Positions 48,753 to 59,273 of a stretch of 64,000 nt of DNA are shown here, in pieces. The stretch is from Verpa conica (lineage: Eukaryota > Ascomycota > Pezizomycetes > Pezizales > Morchellaceae): assembly GCA_033030425.1 (NCBI GenBank), contig JAUFSD010000012.1:744001-808000 (forward strand), in the 5' to 3' direction. The notes beneath the pieces are model-generated. The model was not told the DNA's origin. It did no database searches and saw nothing but the letters and a program-made list of their open reading frames with translations. Within the stretch, counting starts at the first letter, position 1. Each line of letters begins with the position of its first letter. The translations under genes were made by a program, and so were the position numbers.

Positions 48753-49532
48753 GTAGGTACTGTGAAACACAAACTATGCTCTATTTGTAGTTTATTTCCT
48801 CTTTAGGTTCACAATCAATTTTAGTGTGTTGTGTCTATGTTACGTACTATTGTATAGTAGGTATACCTATTGTATTGCTCTATATACTGGTACAATTACT
48901 TTTATACAGTTGATTCAATATATACCTACTAAGAGCAAACAATACAATTAGAATAGAAGCCTAACTTACAATTTTCTAATACTCTTTATCAACAGTAGAC
49001 TCTACGTTTATTCTAAAACTACATCCATCAGCTATACTCTCTATTCCATACCGTCAAAATGAGACTCCCAATACAATCACATAAGAGTTGATAATAACCC
49101 TAACCCTATCAGAGTCTCTAACAACAATAAATGACGTATATAAAGTAATTACATACATATATTTCAAATGAATAGTCTAAAACCTGTTTTTCATGAACGC
49201 TAGTATAACATGGAGTTCTTTTTATAGTAGCTATGAGATCATACATTGTAATGAATTGTTGGTGGCGTTGAAACTATACCAAATACTGATTGTAATGACG
49301 TAGATACTTACACCTAGAGATCGTATACAGCAGACACGATTAGACACAGTTTTATCTATTTTAAGTATATGCTTTAAGGTTTTTCTCCACTATTAAACTT
49401 CCCTGATTTCCCGTCTACTCCTGATCTCTTTAGTATCCCACATCAACTTCAATTCTTCTATTCCTCTCAACGAAACCTCTATTCTCCCTTTTTTCAGTAT
49501 ATCTATCTAATATTGGTACGTATATTTCCACT
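48753..49532. other. AT-rich spacer
   Basis: AT-rich sequence between the LINE fragment and the next ORF. Nothing recognised; the beginning may belong to the LINE 3' UTR. Confidence 0.4.
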
Positions 49533-49623
49533 ATGCCTATTTATTTCACTTTTATTGGAAGAGTTCTCTCTGTTACTGGTGTTGATGGATTCAAAGCTGC
49601 TAAAGTATCCCACGAGGATGGTG

Positions 49624-50826
49624 CATCAGCAAAAGATTTTTACTCCTGGGACATACACCAGAGTCTCTGGGGTTCCCTGGGGTTCCCAGCGGCCCCATGG
49701 GATGCCTGTAGGCCCCGGGAGTCCCAGGAACTCTCTGCAGTGGATCTGGGGGTCCCCGGGACAGTCTGCAAAGGATCCGAGCGTCCCTGGGACAAGGTTA
49801 CCCGGCTGTTACCCGGCCCTAGCCTCGTCAAAAACCTCTAAGTCCCTGCTCCTCTCCATACATATCACGACTGCAGCAACACCTCCTCCAGCGAAGTAGC
49901 GAACCCCCCCCAGCAGATCCCCCCCAGCAGACCCCCCCAGCAGACCCCCCTCCATATAGAGCGAGTAATCTACCCGTCATGGTACGAACACCCCTTGTCC
50001 GGTCCCGGTCTGGCTATGTCTGACGCGTCGATTAGGACTCCACGCGCAGCAGCAGCAGCAGCAGGAGCAACAGCAGGAGCAACCCCCTGGCAGGAGGCCA
50101 AGCAGACCCCTCCATATAGAGTGAACAACCTACCCGTCATGGTACGTTCACCTTTTGTCTTACTGTAGTCCGACTATGTTTGACGCGTCGATTAAGACCC
50201 CACGCGCCGCAGCAGCAGCGGTAGCAGGAGCAACAGCAGGAGCAACCCTCTGGCAGAGATCAAGCAGACCCCTCCATATAGAGCGAACAACCTACCCGTC
50301 ACGGTACGTTTACTCCTTGTCTGGCCACAGTCCGACTATGTCTGACGCGTTAATTAGGACTCGAGAAGCAGACCCCACGGGCAGAAGCAGCAGCAAGCAA
50401 GCAGGGGGGGCAGCAAGCAGGGGGGGGAGGCAGGTAGGGGGGCAGCAAGCAAGCAGCAGGTGGGGCAGCAAGCAGGGGGGGGGCGTGTAGAGATTTATTG
50501 TATATAGACTATATAGGATACATTGACCAAATATACTCGATTGCAAAAGTCATGACGAAAAGAGACATGAAAGTGACAGAATTGAGAGTCCCCTAAGCAG
50601 TCTCTAAGCAGTCCTATGGCGTTTCCAAGCAGTCCTGAAGTGTCCCTGGGACTGTCCTGGTACGCTCCTGGGACCCATATGCCCCGTCTCTGGGACACCC
50701 CCGGGACACGCACCTATGTCCCTGGGGCACCAGCATGTACCTCGGGATCGGGTGGAGTCTCGGGGGTCCCAGCGGTCCCTGGGAGTCCCTGGTAGTACCC
50801 GGGACACTATTAGTCTTTTGCTGATG
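49624..50826 (+). mobile_element. 1.2-kb non-autonomous TIR element, copy 1
   Basis: Bounded by CATCAGCAAAAGA and its exact reverse complement TCTTTTGCTGATG (13-bp TIR). No transposase. The interior is GC-rich and repetitive: CCCTGGGAC-type stretches at both ends, three ~161-bp tandem units in the middle starting near 49951, 50111 and 50273, and (GCA)n/(CAGC)n runs. A near-identical copy in opposite orientation is at 58055-59273. Target duplication is not evident. It interrupts the ORF that starts at 49533. Confidence 0.75.
49951..50430 (+). repeat. Three ~161-bp tandem units inside the TIR element
   Basis: Each unit begins TCCATATAGAG, runs through ACCCGTCATGGTACG and CTGACGCGT, and ends in (GCA)n-rich sequence with AGCAGGAGCAACAGCAGG. 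Starts are 160-162 bp apart. Unit 3 ends in a poly-G/CAGC tract up to about 50480. The same array is present in the inverted copy. Confidence 0.75.
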
Positions 50827-52088
50827 TAAGGGTATTATTCATGAGATGGCAATCAAGTACTTTCAGAGCTCTGAGAATGCTCTGTATCCTGATTGTGTGT
50901 ATTTGTTCAATGGAACAGTCATTTTCACTGCTGGAAAGGCTCCTGTGGTAAGCACATACAAATCCAGCTTTCCATTTCTCTCTAAATTGCTTTTGAAGTT
51001 AATATCTATTTAGTATTCACTCATCCGTAATACTGAGCTCTTTCATAATACTTCTATTGATAAATCTATTGCCAACGATGCCTACTGCACCTCCACTGTT
51101 ACTATGCTTTCTGATTTGGTCAAAATGCCCGATACAAGTCTCTCCCACTTTCAAGGCCAGATGTATCAGTATAATAGTGAGGCTAGAGAGGACGTTGTTG
51201 TAAGTATAAACCAGAATTAAGTAAAATAAAGGAAATACTAACTAGTATAGTGTACGGTTACATTTCTTATAGATACCAAAGTTCCATTATTTGTCGAATT
51301 AGTCACCTATCTGCAGTCGGGAAAAACATTAGATATAGCTTTCAAGTATATCTATGAAACTGATATTGATCGTGGTATGTAAACTCTCTAATTTGATACC
51401 CGTCAGTACTAATACTTTATATGTTGAATACAGCTTATGCTTTTTCTTTGGCTATCAGCTTCTCACCGGATTTAGTTCCTAAGGAAGACAAGGCTTCTTT
51501 ATTTCAAACTCCCAAATCAAAACGCAAAGTACTGCTGGGTCTACTTACAGCATCTACCAGCCCAATCAAAACTATCAAACCAGATCCTGATAGTAGTATG
51601 ACCTCACTCTTTTCTTCTCCGAACAGTATAAGGTCTAGCAGAAATCTGTTCAGCAGCTTCTGTAAGATTATCCAGCTCTCTGAATTATTTAAAACAATAA
51701 TTAACGTATACATACAATCTATAGAGAAGAAACAACCAGTTTCCAGTTCTGACAGAGATAGTGGTGGTATAGAAACACAATCTACTCCTGCCAACAGCCT
51801 CATTATACCAGCTACAGAGGCTTCTGGTAGCAACGATCATGGGTTTGAAGAGATTGATATGTTGGAGACTTCCGAGGATGATGAAGATGAGTTGGGATTA
51901 GCAGACTCTACTTCAAAAAAAAAGTATCATAATACGAAGAAGGCAAAAGGAAAGGGCAAGGCTTGAGAATAGGGACAGACATTGTATTTAGTTTTATATT
52001 CTGGGGTTTTTTTTTACTTTCTGGTGGAAATTATTGGTAATTGTTGATAGCTAATCAGGGGAATTTTTTATGGTATTCAGGGTTAATA

Positions 52089-52933
52089 ATGTCTTATCAA
52101 TTCCGTTCCTATATTCCACAGTCAGATGCAAATCTTATAAACAGAGACAGATCCAGTGCAAACGGCAACATACAAAACCATCACCTTATTTCAGTTACTT
52201 CGAATATTGAAACTGAAGACACCAGAGCTTTATTCACCATCTATTCTTTTATTCACCATAACAATCAAAGCTCCCTAGGAATAGTACAACCAAATCCATT
52301 ACAGTTAGCTCCAGCAGAAGTAAATCATCTCTCTTTACCGTCTTCTATTCCACCTCAATCAGCTCCTCAGAATGCTGTATATTCTCCTAGCCTAGCTTTT
52401 AAAAAAGTTCTTCAACTTTTTAGATCAACATATGACAAAGCTTTCCCTAGTACACTATGCTCTTTCTGTTCAATCCTACTGCTTCCACGTCATATACACT
52501 GGATCACTAAGAATGCCAGTCAATCATACCCATTGACTAAAATATTGGGTATTCCTACTACGGAGAGGTTAAAAGGTGACAGCATTCAGATTGCTGTTTG
52601 TGTTCATTGCAAAACTAAGCCTAAAGAACCTCTATCAGCTGGTCCATGGCCTGAAGTCTTATTAGTATTGGCTCAACGGTCTCGTGTCTTTCTTAGTCCA
52701 ATTTCTCTACAAACGAATTTAGGCAGAACCATCAGTCATTCAGAGCATATAAACCCATATTCAACCTACAGAACAGTAACAGGTAATTCTTTTACTTACT
52801 ATCCTTCTGTAAACCTTACTAATAGTGTATTTCAGGCAAAATGAGCTTGTCTAAAAATCCCCGTGCTATTGCACTTTTTAGTGGCTGTATTGGAGCTTTT
52901 CTAGAGAGTTATAGAAATGTATTTGATGGAGGA
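52089..52933 (+). pseudogene. Helitron RepHel N-terminal fragment (plus strand)
   Basis: Starts MSYQFRSYIPQSDANLINRD. A cysteine-containing region follows (CSFCSILL, VCVHCKTKP), then FLSPISLQTNLGR and NPYSTYRTVTGN. A 43-nt intron (52793-52835) leads to MSLSKNPRAIALFSGCIGAF and ESYRNVFDGG, where LTR1 copy c cuts it. The last segment matches the Helitron helicase-like N-terminal domain (NPRAIA...GxxxAF). The rest of the same kind of protein is found on the opposite strand to the right of LTR1 copy c. Together they look like one RepHel gene broken by LTR insertion plus inversion. Confidence 0.65.
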
Positions 52934-54087
52934 TGTAAAACTGGCCTATACAATTGTCCAGGCTACGTCCCGTCAAGCTCAGAATTTAGTCTGAAGGTAT
53001 AAGATACCAACTACCAAGGTCTCCTCAGTCAACGGTAGTAGTTGCTCCTTTAAATCGCACATGAGAGTTACGAACTACGATATCGTCAAGACTCGTTAGA
53101 GTTAGTTAGGTAAAGCGGAAAGTTGTTCAGTTGAAGCTTCGAAAGTCACAAGTGAAATGTTTGTAATAAAGTTATAGAGTAAAGGTAGTTCGATAGATTC
53201 AGGTATATTGATAAGACTCGTTCTTCCCGTTGATGTTATGGTAAAGAGACAAATCTGCCGACTATTTTATATACCGCGGTTTGGGCTCGCGGATTTATTC
53301 TAAATCTTAATGCAAACGCCTGGGAACCCCCAAATACCCTGAAAACCTGCCAAGCAATCACGCCATACAATACAAATCTTACAACACAGTCAAAACGCCA
53401 ATACAAATACATTCCCCCCATACTTATACAAATCCTGACCAGTCCAAGCACTTTGTCCCAGCCCTATCGTCTATTCTAGTCAAGCCCGAAAGTGTACTAG
53501 AGTAATGCAATTATGTAAAACTGTTAGTAAACCAATCTGTACTCTGCGGACGGGCCGATATGTGTACTAACCACCGTATCTGTTCTGTCCTTGCATGTTC
53601 CCTCGTGGCAGAGAGTCACCAAAGCCCTTTGGTACTAATCAGCAAGCAGTACTGGGAAGCGGGGCCTTTCTCCATACCGTTAGTTGTCAAGAAACATGCC
53701 CTGACTGGCGGAGGGCACAACTCCGTCAGTTCTTATCCGATTTCTTCGATTCTTTCACCAGTTAGCTCCAAATCATACACTCTCATATACCCTCCGGATT
53801 TGGTTCGGACGGACGAATTTTCCTGACGCTCCAGGGGTTATTTTTAGGGTCCAAAGCTTGTGTTTTTACTATGCGTTTACAGCAACTCTGAGGGGCCCCC
53901 CCAGCACCCGGTGGGTGGCACAGTGGGGTGTTCTGCAGGAGATAGCCGCCAGCAATAATATTCACACGTGCTTCTCCCCAAATCCCTGTTATGTTAAAGA
54001 AACAAACAAGGGATTAAGTTACCTAGATAGTCAAACAAGTGGTCTTCATGGTTCCCAGACTACTCCTCTTATCAGGTGCCTACAACA
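52934..54087 (-). mobile_element. LTR1 copy c
   Basis: 1,154 bp with TG...CA ends, minus orientation. It starts on the plus strand as TGTAAAACTGGCCTATACAA and ends GGTGCCTACAACA. Left flank (GAGGA) and right flank (ATGAC) do not match. It separates plus-strand RepHel sequence on the left from minus-strand RepHel sequence on the right. Confidence 0.78.
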
Positions 54088-54694
54088 ATGACGTTCTATT
54101 TTATACTGGGAATGATATTTGAAATAGGTTAATGATTCGAAAGGGTAGCAAGAAGGCCTTGCAAAGTACTTATCAATAGCATCTGGATAGTAAGGTGAGT
54201 CTCCTTCCTCTTCTTGTTGTAATAGCCAAGCAGGTTTGACTACAGAGATGCTTTCTGTTGGAGTAGACGTTGGAAGATAAATGCAACCACTTGACATTTG
54301 AAATATAGGAAAGCTAAGAAGTAGGACCATGGATTCCATGGAACCCATTCTACGAGAGAGTAAATGAGACAATGTATGATCATTGCTCTGGATATTGACA
54401 AGAGATTTAGGTTCAGCTTTGGTGACATATTTTGAAATATACTTTGCCAGACCACCTGAGGTACAGTATTGTACGTTGCAATGAGCTTGCCAGAGCAGTT
54501 GAAGCTGGGGTGAATAAGGAACAACATAACGATCTGCTTCTGTCAACCTGCGGTAGGTATATCTGATCTCTCCATGCTTTTGATAGGTTACTAATGAGAG
54601 TTCTGCAGGAAAGCCTTTACGGCAAGGACCAGTCATTGTATCATCTCTACCACAAAGCCTGATATCACAACGGTGAATCTGGTGATCGAGTACT
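54088..54694 (-). pseudogene. Helitron RepHel central fragment (minus strand)
   Basis: On the minus strand the frame reads LDHQIHRCDIRLCG, then TGPCRKGFP, then YVVPYSPQLQLLWQAHCNVQ, GGLAKYISKYVTKAEP and RRMGSMESMVLLLSFPIFQM. It ends SLTYFKYHSQYKIERHC at LTR1 copy c. The VPY...NPxL...HxNVQ...KYISKYVTK region is the Rep (HUH endonuclease) domain signature of fungal Helitrons, with the catalytic YxxKYxxK-like tyrosines (KYISKYVTK). The fragment is continuous in frame with 55957-56074 once the solo LTR2 and its duplicated GTACT are discounted. Confidence 0.75.
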
Positions 54695-55951
54695 TGTGAC
54701 GATTTAACCATCGTCATGACTAGTCTCAAGTACCTCTCCATGCAGAGACACCTAAGGATCTCCCTTGAGGGATAGGACTAGCTATCCAATTCCGGTCAAT
54801 AGATACTAAGGAAAGTTGTTACTATGATAGCCCGATCCCTAAGCGAGCTGGCAAGCTCCTAGGACGGAGTGAAGCTCACCGTCGTTGGTATGCGACAGAG
54901 ACCAGAGTAATGCGTCTGTAGCTTATAGCTACGGGAGATACTAGTGCAAGGAGACTGAAGCAGTTGCCTCCATGAACAGAGTTAAGCTCCTGTTCCTCTA
55001 GGAAGAATAACAACGGTTTCGCTAATGGCCGACCCTACGGGAGGCTGAGAGCCGTGAGATGAGAGCAAAGCTATGCTTAGTAGTTAGGGCCGCCAGCAAA
55101 AATAGTAATTAACCTGGCGGCGTCACGAATCGAACCATACGGGGCTATGCCTTGTGCTTCGCCCTAAGGTCCTTATGGATCAAGATTACCTCTCCGCCAC
55201 GTCCCCAGGTTGGACTAGGAACGTGGGAAAAGAATCTAAGCAACGGCAGGAATCACCAGTGGGTTACCCTACCTAGGGGACTCTGTGTTTTCTAACACCC
55301 ACGAGGCACCCCACTGTGCCACCCGCCGTCTGCAGAGGGGGCCCCCCCTGAGTTGCTGATTCCCTAACAAAAAGACAAGTTTTGGACCCCAAAAATAACC
55401 CCAAAACCGTCAGGAAAATTCGTCCAACCAAACCAAACTCGGAGGGTATATGGGGGACAGTGCTGCGAATCCATAGGTGCAATCGGATTTGAAATCGGAC
55501 CATTATAGCAATAGTTACAGAGCTTTTAGTAACCAACGCTTTTTAGTCACTAGTCTATCGACCCCGCTGGTTCTTAGGGGCGCTCTAGACTCAGTTGATT
55601 TCCAAGCGCGGAGGAATTGTTCTCCCGCTTCTTGGCAGCCTGCTCGCAATCAAAATCATAGCTTAAACCCGTCCTTCCCCCAGGACAATCATTATTGCTA
55701 GTCAACGAACAACCGTTGTTCAGAGACCCTCATACTCTTTGCTAAAGACGTTTGTCTTCCCCTGGGAAGCAGAGCCTTTTAAAGTCTTTAGTTATCTATC
55801 CATTAAATCCTTATTCCTGTTTTGCCTAGGGACTGTCGACCTTCCGTGTTGACGAGCGGTTCTAAGCCTCGCTGCTGAAGCTTCTCGTCAGAAAGAAAGG
55901 TTGTTGGTTTTTTTTGGTACGGCAGTACTCCCCTGGAGTGCCCCCGTTACA
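54695..55951 (+). mobile_element. Solo LTR2 copy 2 (TSD GTACT)
   Basis: Starts TGTGACGATTTAACCATCGT and ends GCCCCCGTTACA, flanked by GTACT at 54690-54694 and 55952-55956. It interrupts the minus-strand RepHel frame between ...ELYQLV and LDHQIH.... It is the same family and orientation as the copy at 45896, ~95% similar by eye, with the same internal shared block and tRNA-like segment (55113-55209). Confidence 0.87.
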
Positions 55952-55956
55952 GTACT

Positions 55957-56074
55957 AGCTGATATAGCTCAGGCTCCAGTACAGCATCAGGGATATCAGC
56001 ACGGACAAAATTGATTTCAATCAACTCCTGTTGAGTCTTCTCCGTCCATAAAAGTGAGTGAGTATGGATTGCAC
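55957..56074 (-). pseudogene. Helitron RepHel fragment (minus strand), HTHSLLW motif
   Basis: On the minus strand: SAIHTHSLLWTEKTQQELIE, then DIPDAVLEPELYQLV. The H-x-H pair in IHTHSLLW corresponds to the HUH motif of Helitron Rep. The following (L)PD...PELYxLV...GPCRKGFP arrangement is typical. Its upstream side is cut by LTR1 copy a. Confidence 0.7.
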
Positions 56075-57268
56075 TGTTGTAGGCACCTGATAAGAGGAGT
56101 ATGATAAGAGGAGTATTCTGGGAACCATGAAGACCACTTGTTTGACTATCTAGGTAACTTAATCCCTTGTTTGTTTCTTTAACGTAACAGGGATTTGGGG
56201 AGAAGCACGTGTGAATATTATTGCTGGCGGCTATCTCCTGCAGGACACCCCACTGTGCCACCCACCGGGTGCTGGGGGGGCCCCTCAGAGTTGCTGTAAA
56301 GGCATAGTAAAAACACAAGCTTTGGACCCTAAAAATAACCCTGGAGCGTCAGGAAAATTCGTCCGTCCGAACAAAATCCGGAGGGTATATGAGAGGGCAT
56401 GATTTGGAGCTGACTGGTGAAAGAATCGAGAAAATCGGATAAGAACTGATGGAGTTGTGCCCTCCGCCAGTCGGGGCATGTTTCTTGACAAACTAACGGT
56501 ATGAAGGAAGGCCCCGCTTCCCAGTACTGCTTGCTGATTAGTACCAAAGGGCTTTGGTGACTCTCTGCCACGAGGGAACATGCAAGGACGGAACAGATAC
56601 AGTGGTTAGTACACTTATCGGCCCGTCCACAGAGTACAGATTGGTTTACTAACAGCTTTACATGATTGCATTACTCTAGTACACCTTTAGGCTTGACTAG
56701 AATAGACGATAGGGCCGGGACAAAGTGCTTGGGCTGGTTGGGATTTGTATAAGTATGGGGGGAATGTATTTGTATTGGCGTTGTTACTGTGTTGTAAGAT
56801 TTGTATTGTATGGCGTGATTGCTTGGCAGGTTTTCAGGGTCTTCAGGGGTTCCCAGGCGTTTGTATTAGGATTTAGAATAAATCCGCAAGCCCAAACCGC
56901 GGTATATAAAATAGTCGGCAGATTTGTCTCTTTACCAAAACATCAACGGGAAGAACAAGTCTTATCAATATATTTGAATCTATCGAACTACTTTACTTTT
57001 TAACTCTATTAACAAACATTTTTGCTTGTGACTTTCGAAGCTTCAACTGAACAACTTTCCGCTTTATCCAACTAACTCTCGTGAGTCTTGACGATATCGT
57101 AGTTCGTGAGTCTTGACGATATCGTAGTTCGTAACTCCCTTGTACGATTTAAAGGAACAACTACTACCGTTGACTGAGGAGACCTTGGTAGTTGGTGTCT
57201 TATACCTTCGGACTGAACTCTGAGCTTGACGGGACGTAGCCTGGACAATTGTATAGGCCAGTTTTACA
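56075..57268 (+). mobile_element. LTR1 copy a
   Basis: 1,194 bp, plus orientation: TGTTGTAGGCACCTGATAAG ... GCCAGTTTTACA. Two small internal duplications are visible: GATAAGAGGAGTAT near the left end, and TGAGTCTTGACGATATCGTAG repeated in tandem at about 57080-57130. Flanks TGCAC and GTAAG do not match. It forms a head-to-head inverted pair with copy c across ~2 kb. Confidence 0.8.
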
Positions 57269-57891
57269 GTAAGCCTAACATATTGCTCAGGATCCCTCAT
57301 TCTCAGTTCATGAGACATAGCTTTAAACAATCCTATATTCTGAGCTAACCAAGTACCCGAAGCTGGCTGATCTTGATGCAACTCTCTAGTCTCCTTCATT
57401 ACATGCATGTAATCAGCCCAGATTGCATAATGTCTAGTATCAAAGACTCCACGAGCTTCAGGATCCCCTCCACCACCCCTTCTCCTAGGAGTTCTATCAG
57501 GCAGTAAAGTATCTGATTCCCTCAAAGTATTAAGAAGAGCTGGCTCTATCTTAAATCTGTATCCTAACACAACTCCCTCGGAATCCCTAATCTCTAATGG
57601 TCCAAGAGAAGAAGGATAATAAGAGAAAGTTCTAATAGCACCAGGATGCTCTGCAATAGATGCCAGCAGTCCTGTCTCCCCTCCATGTCATCTGTCATAG
57701 AGTTTAAGGTAGGTAATAGGTGATATAGCAACAACTTGGTTCTGCCTCCTAGCCATCCAATCTCTCCAGATTTTCTCCACTTCTGCCTTCAGAGAACTTC
57801 TCCTAGGCATAGGGTAAGGAAAACTTTGGCGGGTGAAAGCACCACTCTCAATTAGGTGGAGAACTCTGGCAGGATAGGAACTAGAAGTCAT
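57269..57891 (-). pseudogene. Unidentified mobile-element ORF with in-frame TGA, truncated
   Basis: Starts MTSSSYPARVLHLIESGAF, then MPRRSSLKAEVEKIWRDWMA and ISPITYLKLYDR. A TGA at 57688-57690 interrupts the frame, which continues HGGETGLLASIAEHPG..., LEIRDSEGVVLGYRFKIEPA, RGVFDTRHYAIWADYMHVMK and NIGLFKAMSHELRMRDPEQY before LTR1 copy a cuts it. I do not recognise the family with certainty. The RGVFxTRHYAxWxD pattern vaguely recalls ORFs that accompany fungal KDZ-type transposons, some of which continue into a 2-oxoglutarate oxygenase domain; that part would be missing here. TGA probably replaced TGG (G-to-A change). Confidence 0.45.
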
Positions 57892-58054
57892 GTCTTTTCT
57901 CTCCCGTCAGTTTATATTTTTAAAGTAAAGCTAAGAAAGTAAAAGGTTAAGTAGAGAGCAGGTAGCAGGTAGCAGGTAGCAGGTAACAGATGCATGATTC
58001 CATCATACGTGGGCTTTTAAAACCTCTAGTAGGAGGGTATACGGTGTAATCACG
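57892..58054. other. Short spacer with CAGGTAG repeats
   Basis: Leader of the unidentified minus-strand ORF. It contains four tandem copies of a 7-nt unit (AGCAGGT) at about 57956-57982. Nothing else recognised. Confidence 0.4.
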
Positions 58055-59273
58055 CATCAGCAAAAGACTAATAGTGTCCCGGGTACTACCAGGGACTTCC
58101 GGGGACCGCTGGGACCCCTGAGACTCCACCCGATCCCGAGGTACATGCTGGTGCCCCAGGGACATAGGTGCATGTCCCGGGGGTGTCTCAGAGACGGGGC
58201 ATATGGGTCCCAGGAGGGTCCCGGGACGACACATATGTGGTCCCAGGAGCGTACCAGGACAGTCCCAGGGACACTTCAGGACTGCTTGGAAACGCCATAG
58301 GACTGCTTAGAGACTGCTTAGGGGACTCTCAATTCTGTCACTTTCATGTCTCTTTTCGTCATGACTTTTGCAATCGAGTATATTTGGTCAATGTATCCTA
58401 TATAGTCTATATACAATAAATCTCTACACGTACCCCCCCTGCTTGCTGCCCCACCTGCTGCTTGCTTGCTGCCCCCCTACCTGCCTCTCCCCCCTGCTTG
58501 CTGCCCCCCCTGCTTGCTGCTGCTGCTTCTGCCCGTGGGGTCTGCTTCTCGAGTCCTAATTAACGCGTCAGACATAGTCGGACTGTGGCCAGACAAGGAG
58601 TAAACGTACCGTGACGGGTAGGTTGTTTGCTCTATATGGAGGGGTCTGCTTGATCTCTGCCAGGGGGTTGCTCCTGCTGTTGCTCCTGCTGCTGCGGCGC
58701 GTGGGGTCCTAATCAACGCGTCAAACATAGTCGGACCACGGTCAGACCAAAGGTGAACGTACCATGACGGGTAGGTTGTTCACTCTATATGGAGGGGTCT
58801 GCTTGGCCTCCTGCCAGGGGGTTGCTCCTGCTGTTGCTCCTGCTGCTGCTGCGCGTGGAGTCCTAATCGACGCGTCAGACATAGCCAGACCGGGACCGGA
58901 CAAGGGGTGTTCGTACCATGACAGGTAGATTACTCGCTCTATATGGAGGGGGGTCTGCTGGGGGGGTCTGCTGGGGGGGATCTGCTGGGGGGGGTTCGCT
59001 GCTTCGCTGGAGGAGGTGTTGCTGCAGTCGTGATATGTATGGAGAGGAGCAGAGACTTAGAGGTTTTTGACGAGGCTAGGGCCGGGTAACAGCCGGGTAA
59101 CCTTGTCCCAGGGACGCTCGGATCCTTTGCAGACTGTCCCGGGGACCCCCAGATCCACTGCAGAGAGTTCCTGGGACTCCCGGGGCCTACAGGCGTCCCA
59201 TGGGCCGCTGGGAACCCCAGGGAACCCCAGAGACTCTGGTGTATGTTCCAGGAGTAAAAATCTTTTGCTGATG
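58055..59273 (-). mobile_element. 1.2-kb non-autonomous TIR element, copy 2
   Basis: Bounded by CATCAGCAAAAGA and TCTTTTGCTGATG. The interior is the reverse complement of copy 1 at 49624-50826, including the tandem ~161-bp units, with only scattered differences and small repeat-number changes. It interrupts another frame on the minus strand (ELKFGTAVTCSRNALLVEII..., about 59280-59364). Confidence 0.75.

Larger units (their letters stand above)
49533..51966 (+). pseudogene. Helitron-adjacent ORF of unknown function, split by a TIR element
   Basis: The reading starts MPIYFTFIGRVLSVTGVDGF and is interrupted after VSHEDG by the 1.2-kb TIR element. It resumes at about 50828 with KGIIHEMAIKYFQSSENALY, then VYLFNGTVIFTAGKAPV. 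Further inferred exons encode YSLIRNTELFHNTS... and VTVTFLIDTKVPLFVELVTY, and the last (to 51966) a low-complexity acidic-basic tail (SEDDEDELGLADS, KKAKGKGKA). The beta-rich start vaguely recalls an OB fold, and Helitrons often carry an RPA-like single-stranded DNA-binding gene. It lies just ahead of the RepHel start on the same strand. That identity is a guess from context; I do not recognise the family. Confidence 0.4.
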
